Shown piece after piece: positions 61,621 through 64,000 of a stretch of 64,000 bases of DNA; the first letter of the stretch is position 1; every line of letters begins with the position of its first letter. Below the pieces are notes generated by a model, which was given only the letters and a program-made list of their open reading frames with translations, ran no database searches and was not told the origin of the DNA. The position numbers and the translations under genes were made by a program. This DNA comes from Rhizobium sp. EC-SD404 (GTDB taxonomy: Bacteria > Pseudomonadota > Alphaproteobacteria > Rhizobiales > Rhizobiaceae). The stretch lies in NCBI RefSeq assembly GCF_902498825.1, contig NZ_LR701459.1, positions 2,837,890-2,901,889 on the forward strand, in the 5' to 3' direction.

Positions 61621-62625
61621 ATGGCCAGCACACAGAGCCGCATCAAGCGGTCCATCGTCTTCTTTCTTGTCCCCGACTTTTCCATGCTGGCCTTCTCCAC
61701 CGCGATCGAACCGTTGCGGATCGCAAACCGCATGCTCGGCTACGAATGCTACCGCTGGCGACTGGCCTCGACGGAGGGCCAGCCGGTCTGCGCGTCGAAC
61801 GGCGTCGAGGTGGCCGTCAACACGTCGCTCGCCGACGAGCGCCGCCACATGACCGGCGAGATGAAGCCATCCATGGTGTTCGTGTGTGCCGGCGTAAACG
61901 TAGAAAAATTCAACAACAAGACGGTCAACGCCTGGCTGCGGGAGGAATATCACCGCGGCATCGCCGTCGGCGGTCTATGCACCGGCGCCCATGTGCTTGC
62001 CAGTGCCGGCCTCCTTTCGGGCAAGCGCTGCGCCATCCATTGGGAAAACCTGCCGGGCTTTGCCGAGGCTTTTCCGAAGGCCGATGTGTACGCCGATCTC
62101 TACGAGGTCGATTCCAATCTCTACACATGCGCGGGCGGCACCGCCGCGCTCGACATGATGATCAATCTGATCGGCGAAGATCACGACGACACGCTCGTCA
62201 ACCGCATCTGCGAACAGGCCCTGACCGACCGGGTGCGCTCGCCGCACGATCGGCAACGGCTGCCGCTTCGGGCACGCCTCGGCGTCCAGAACTCCAAGAT
62301 CCTTTCGATCATCGAACTGATGGAGGCGAACCTCTCCGAGCCGCTCTCCCTGATCGAGATCGCGCGCTATGCCGGCCTTTCGCGACGCCAGATCGAGCGG
62401 CTCTTCCGCCATGAAATGGGCCGCTCGCCCGCCCGCTACTATCTGGAAATCCGGCTCGACCGCGCCCGCCACCTGCTCGTGCAGTCGACCATGCCGGTCG
62501 TCGAGGTGGCCGTCGCATGCGGCTTCGTGTCGGCTTCGCATTTCTCCAAATGCTACCGCGAACTCTATGGCCGCTCGCCCCAGCAGGAGCGTGCGGATCG
62601 CAAGCTGCTCCTGAACGCAGCCTGA
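61621..62625 (+). CDS. GlxA/AraC-family regulator, GbdR-like
   Basis: 334 residues: an N-terminal DJ-1/PfpI-type ligand domain (VFFLVPDFSMLAFSTAIEPLR, GLCTGAHVLASAGLLSGKRC with the nucleophile-elbow cysteine) and a C-terminal AraC helix-turn-helix domain (LSEPLSLIEIARYAGLSRRQIERLFRHEMG and VAVACGFVSASHFSKCYRELYG). This is the domain layout of Pseudomonas GbdR and CdhR, activators of glycine betaine and carnitine catabolism. Its position by a betaine-type methyltransferase cluster makes it the likely betaine sensor. ATG 61621 chosen; upstream in-frame starts add only a basic leader. Confidence 0.87.
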   Translation: MASTQSRIKRSIVFFLVPDFSMLAFSTAIEPLRIANRMLGYECYRWRLASTEGQPVCASNGVEVAVNTSLADERRHMTGEMKPSMVFVCAGVNVEKFNNKTVNAWLREEYHRGIAVGGLCTGAHVLASAGLLSGKRCAIHWENLPGFAEAFPKADVYADLYEVDSNLYTCAGGTAALDMMINLIGEDHDDTLVNRICEQALTDRVRSPHDRQRLPLRARLGVQNSKILSIIELMEANLSEPLSLIEIARYAGLSRRQIERLFRHEMGRSPARYYLEIRLDRARHLLVQSTMPVVEVAVACGFVSASHFSKCYRELYGRSPQQERADRKLLLNAA

Positions 62626-62633
62626 CGGGACAG

Positions 62634-62660
62634 CGGGCGGCGCGATCGTCGCACCGCCCG
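62634..62660. terminator. hairpin between convergent GlxA-type regulator and secDF
   Basis: CGGGCGG/CCGCCCG stem, extendable inward with one mismatch (GCGA with TCGC), nine bases past the regulator stop and 15 bases before the secDF stop. No T-run on either side. Confidence 0.4.
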
Positions 62661-62674
62661 ATACTCATTGAAGC

Positions 62675-64000
62675 CTACTCCGCAGGCAGCGGCACCGCAT
62701 CCACCTGTCGCGCACGACGCCTGCCTGCCCAGTCACCCAGCAAGAGCAGGATCGGCGCCGCGATGAAGATGGACGATGTGGTGGCCACCACCACGCCGAA
62801 CACCATCGGGATCGCGAAGTTTGCGACCGAATTACCGCCCCAGATCGCCAGCGGAAGGATCGCCAGGAATGTGGTCAGCGAGGTGAACACGCATCGCAGC
62901 AGCACCTGGTTGATCGACATGTCGATCACGTCGCGCAGCGTCATTTTCTTGTAGAGCCTGAGGTTTTCCCGCATCCGGTCGTAGACCACCACCTTGTCGT
63001 TCACCGAATAGCCGATGATCGTCAAAAGCGCGGCAATCGCCGTCAAGTTGAAGTCGAGCCCCGTCAACGCGAAGAACCCGACGGTCTTCGTCGTATCCAA
63101 CACCAGCGTCACGATCGCCCCGACGGCGAAGTACCATTCGAACCGCCACCAAATGTAGACGAGCATGGCTAGGCTCGCGAGCACGACGGCAATCACGCCG
63201 TTGCGGGCAAGCTCGCCGCTCACCTTCGGCCCGACGACTTCGGTCCGATCGACGCTCGAGCCCGGATCGAGCTCGGCCATCTTGGTGCGTACCTGATCGA
63301 TAGCCGCCGTTTGCGCTGCCTCCCCGCCTTCCTGCCGCGGCAGGCGCACGAGCACCGAATCGCCGCTGCCGACCGTTTGAAGACTGACTTCACCCAGTCC
63401 GAGCTCACCGAGGCCCGACCGCAGCGCCGCAAGATCCGTCGACTGCGATGTCGAAATCTCCGCCTGGATGCCGCCCGTGAAGTCGATGCCGTAGTTCAGC
63501 CCCGGCTTGATGAAGAGCACGATCGAAGCGATCGACAGGAAAATCGACATGCCGATGCCAAGATAGCGCGCCCTCATGAAGCGGAAGTGCGTCTCACGCG
63601 GCTTGAACTTGAAAGGCGAGCGGATCGTCAGGGTCTTCATCCTGCGCCGGCGAACCACCTCCGTCATGGCGATGCGCACGACGGCGACCGCCGTGAACAT
63701 GGACAGCACGATCCCGATCAGCATCGTGACCGCAAAGCCGCGCACCGGACCCGTTCCGAACATAAAGAGGAGCAGCGTCGCGATCAGCGAGGTCACATTG
63801 GCGTCGACGATCGTCGAATAGGCACGGTTGAAGCCCTGGTCGAGCGCCGCGAAAGCGCTCTTACCGCGCGCGGCCTCTTCCTTGATGCGTTCGTTGATGA
63901 GGATGTTCGCGTCGACTGCGATGCCGATGCCGAGAATGATGCCGGCGATGCCCGGAAGCGTCAGCGTCGCGCCGAGAAGGCCGAGAGCGCCGAGCGTCAG
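62675..64000 (-). CDS. secDF: protein translocase SecDF fusion, C-terminal part (5' end outside window)
   Basis: About 441 residues from the right edge. The start is not in the window: the reading frame is open to base 64000. Residues at the edge (LPGIAGIILGIGIAVDANILINERIKEE) are the last part of SecD, followed by SecF: NYGIDFTGGIQAEIS, DTTKTVGFFALTGLDFNLTA, and YSVNDKVVVYDRMRENLR. So SecD and SecF are one polypeptide, as in many alphaproteobacteria. It uses the proton-motive force to pull proteins through SecYEG. C-terminus ends QVDAVPLPAE. Confidence 0.94.
   Translation of the reverse strand: MTLGALGLLGATLTLPGIAGIILGIGIAVDANILINERIKEEAARGKSAFAALDQGFNRAYSTIVDANVTSLIATLLLFMFGTGPVRGFAVTMLIGIVLSMFTAVAVVRIAMTEVVRRRRMKTLTIRSPFKFKPRETHFRFMRARYLGIGMSIFLSIASIVLFIKPGLNYGIDFTGGIQAEISTSQSTDLAALRSGLGELGLGEVSLQTVGSGDSVLVRLPRQEGGEAAQTAAIDQVRTKMAELDPGSSVDRTEVVGPKVSGELARNGVIAVVLASLAMLVYIWWRFEWYFAVGAIVTLVLDTTKTVGFFALTGLDFNLTAIAALLTIIGYSVNDKVVVYDRMRENLRLYKKMTLRDVIDMSINQVLLRCVFTSLTTFLAILPLAIWGGNSVANFAIPMVFGVVVATTSSIFIAAPILLLLGDWAGRRRARQVDAVPLPAE

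Overview
The window is GC-rich, densely coding DNA from an alphaproteobacterium, almost certainly of the Hyphomicrobiales (Rhizobiales). The clearest marker is the acpXL-fabZ-fabF2XL-fabF1XL-adh-lpxXL cluster, which builds the very-long-chain hydroxy fatty acid of rhizobial lipid A. I see no rRNA, tRNA, CRISPR array, insertion sequence or phage gene. Most genes are separated by only a few bases, and many stops and starts overlap (ATGA or GTGA).

Layout. (1) 1-7.7 kb: reductive pyrimidine catabolism. A beta-ureidopropionase-type hydrolase (cut by the left edge), an omega-amino-acid aminotransferase, a RutR-like TetR regulator with a near-consensus RutR operator, and the two dihydropyrimidine dehydrogenase subunits preA and preT. 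An EthD-like protein and a DMT transporter lie between. (2) 7.9-11.2 kb: gnd, broken by a one-base frameshift, and adenine deaminase. (3) 11.4-16.7 kb: the lipid A very-long-chain acyl cluster. (4) 16.7-42.2 kb: an almost complete cobalamin pathway in several operons (cobA-cobB-cobC-cobD; cbiD-cobK; cbiX-cobH-cobL-cobI-cbiG/cobJ-cobM; hupE-cobP-cobW-cobN-GFA-cobO; cobQ), interrupted near 30.4-33.1 kb by TerB-like, TSUP-permease and sugar dehydrogenase genes. A canonical cobalamin riboswitch (about 40,360-40,680, minus strand) precedes the hupE operon. The gene set mixes early-cobalt genes (cbiX, cbiD, cbiG) with the late cobaltochelatase subunit cobN. (5) 42.3-49.4 kb: a TadG-like pilus protein, a possible small ORF, and an NAD-type formate dehydrogenase with a LysE exporter gene between its two subunit genes. 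(6) 49.5-62.6 kb: a corrinoid methyl-transfer cluster. It holds a quaternary-amine binding protein, a betaine-homocysteine methyltransferase, a non-pyrrolysine MttB-family methyltransferase, a corrinoid protein, DUF1638, a 'virulence factor' family protein, a MetF-like protein, a methyl-H4folate:corrinoid methyltransferase, a phasin-like small protein, a RACo/RamA-type reactivase, and two regulators (LysR and a GbdR-like AraC/GlxA protein). (7) 62.7-64 kb: the C-terminal part of a SecDF fusion, cut by the right edge.

How it may fit together (inference). The window is strongly B12-centred. The cobalamin operons can supply the cofactor for the methyltransferase cluster. That cluster could move methyl groups from glycine betaine or a similar quaternary amine to corrinoid, then to tetrahydrofolate, with MetF-like oxidation, while Bmt uses betaine directly for methionine. 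The nearby formate dehydrogenase could oxidise the C1 units and save NADH.

The most unusual signals are: arginine/glycine-rich tails shared by four proteins of the methyltransferase cluster; two copies of one palindromic operator in front of its two folate/homocysteine methyltransferase genes; a beta-ketoacyl synthase homologue that has lost its catalytic cysteine; and a fusion of CobH to an uncharacterised RNase-H-fold-like domain.
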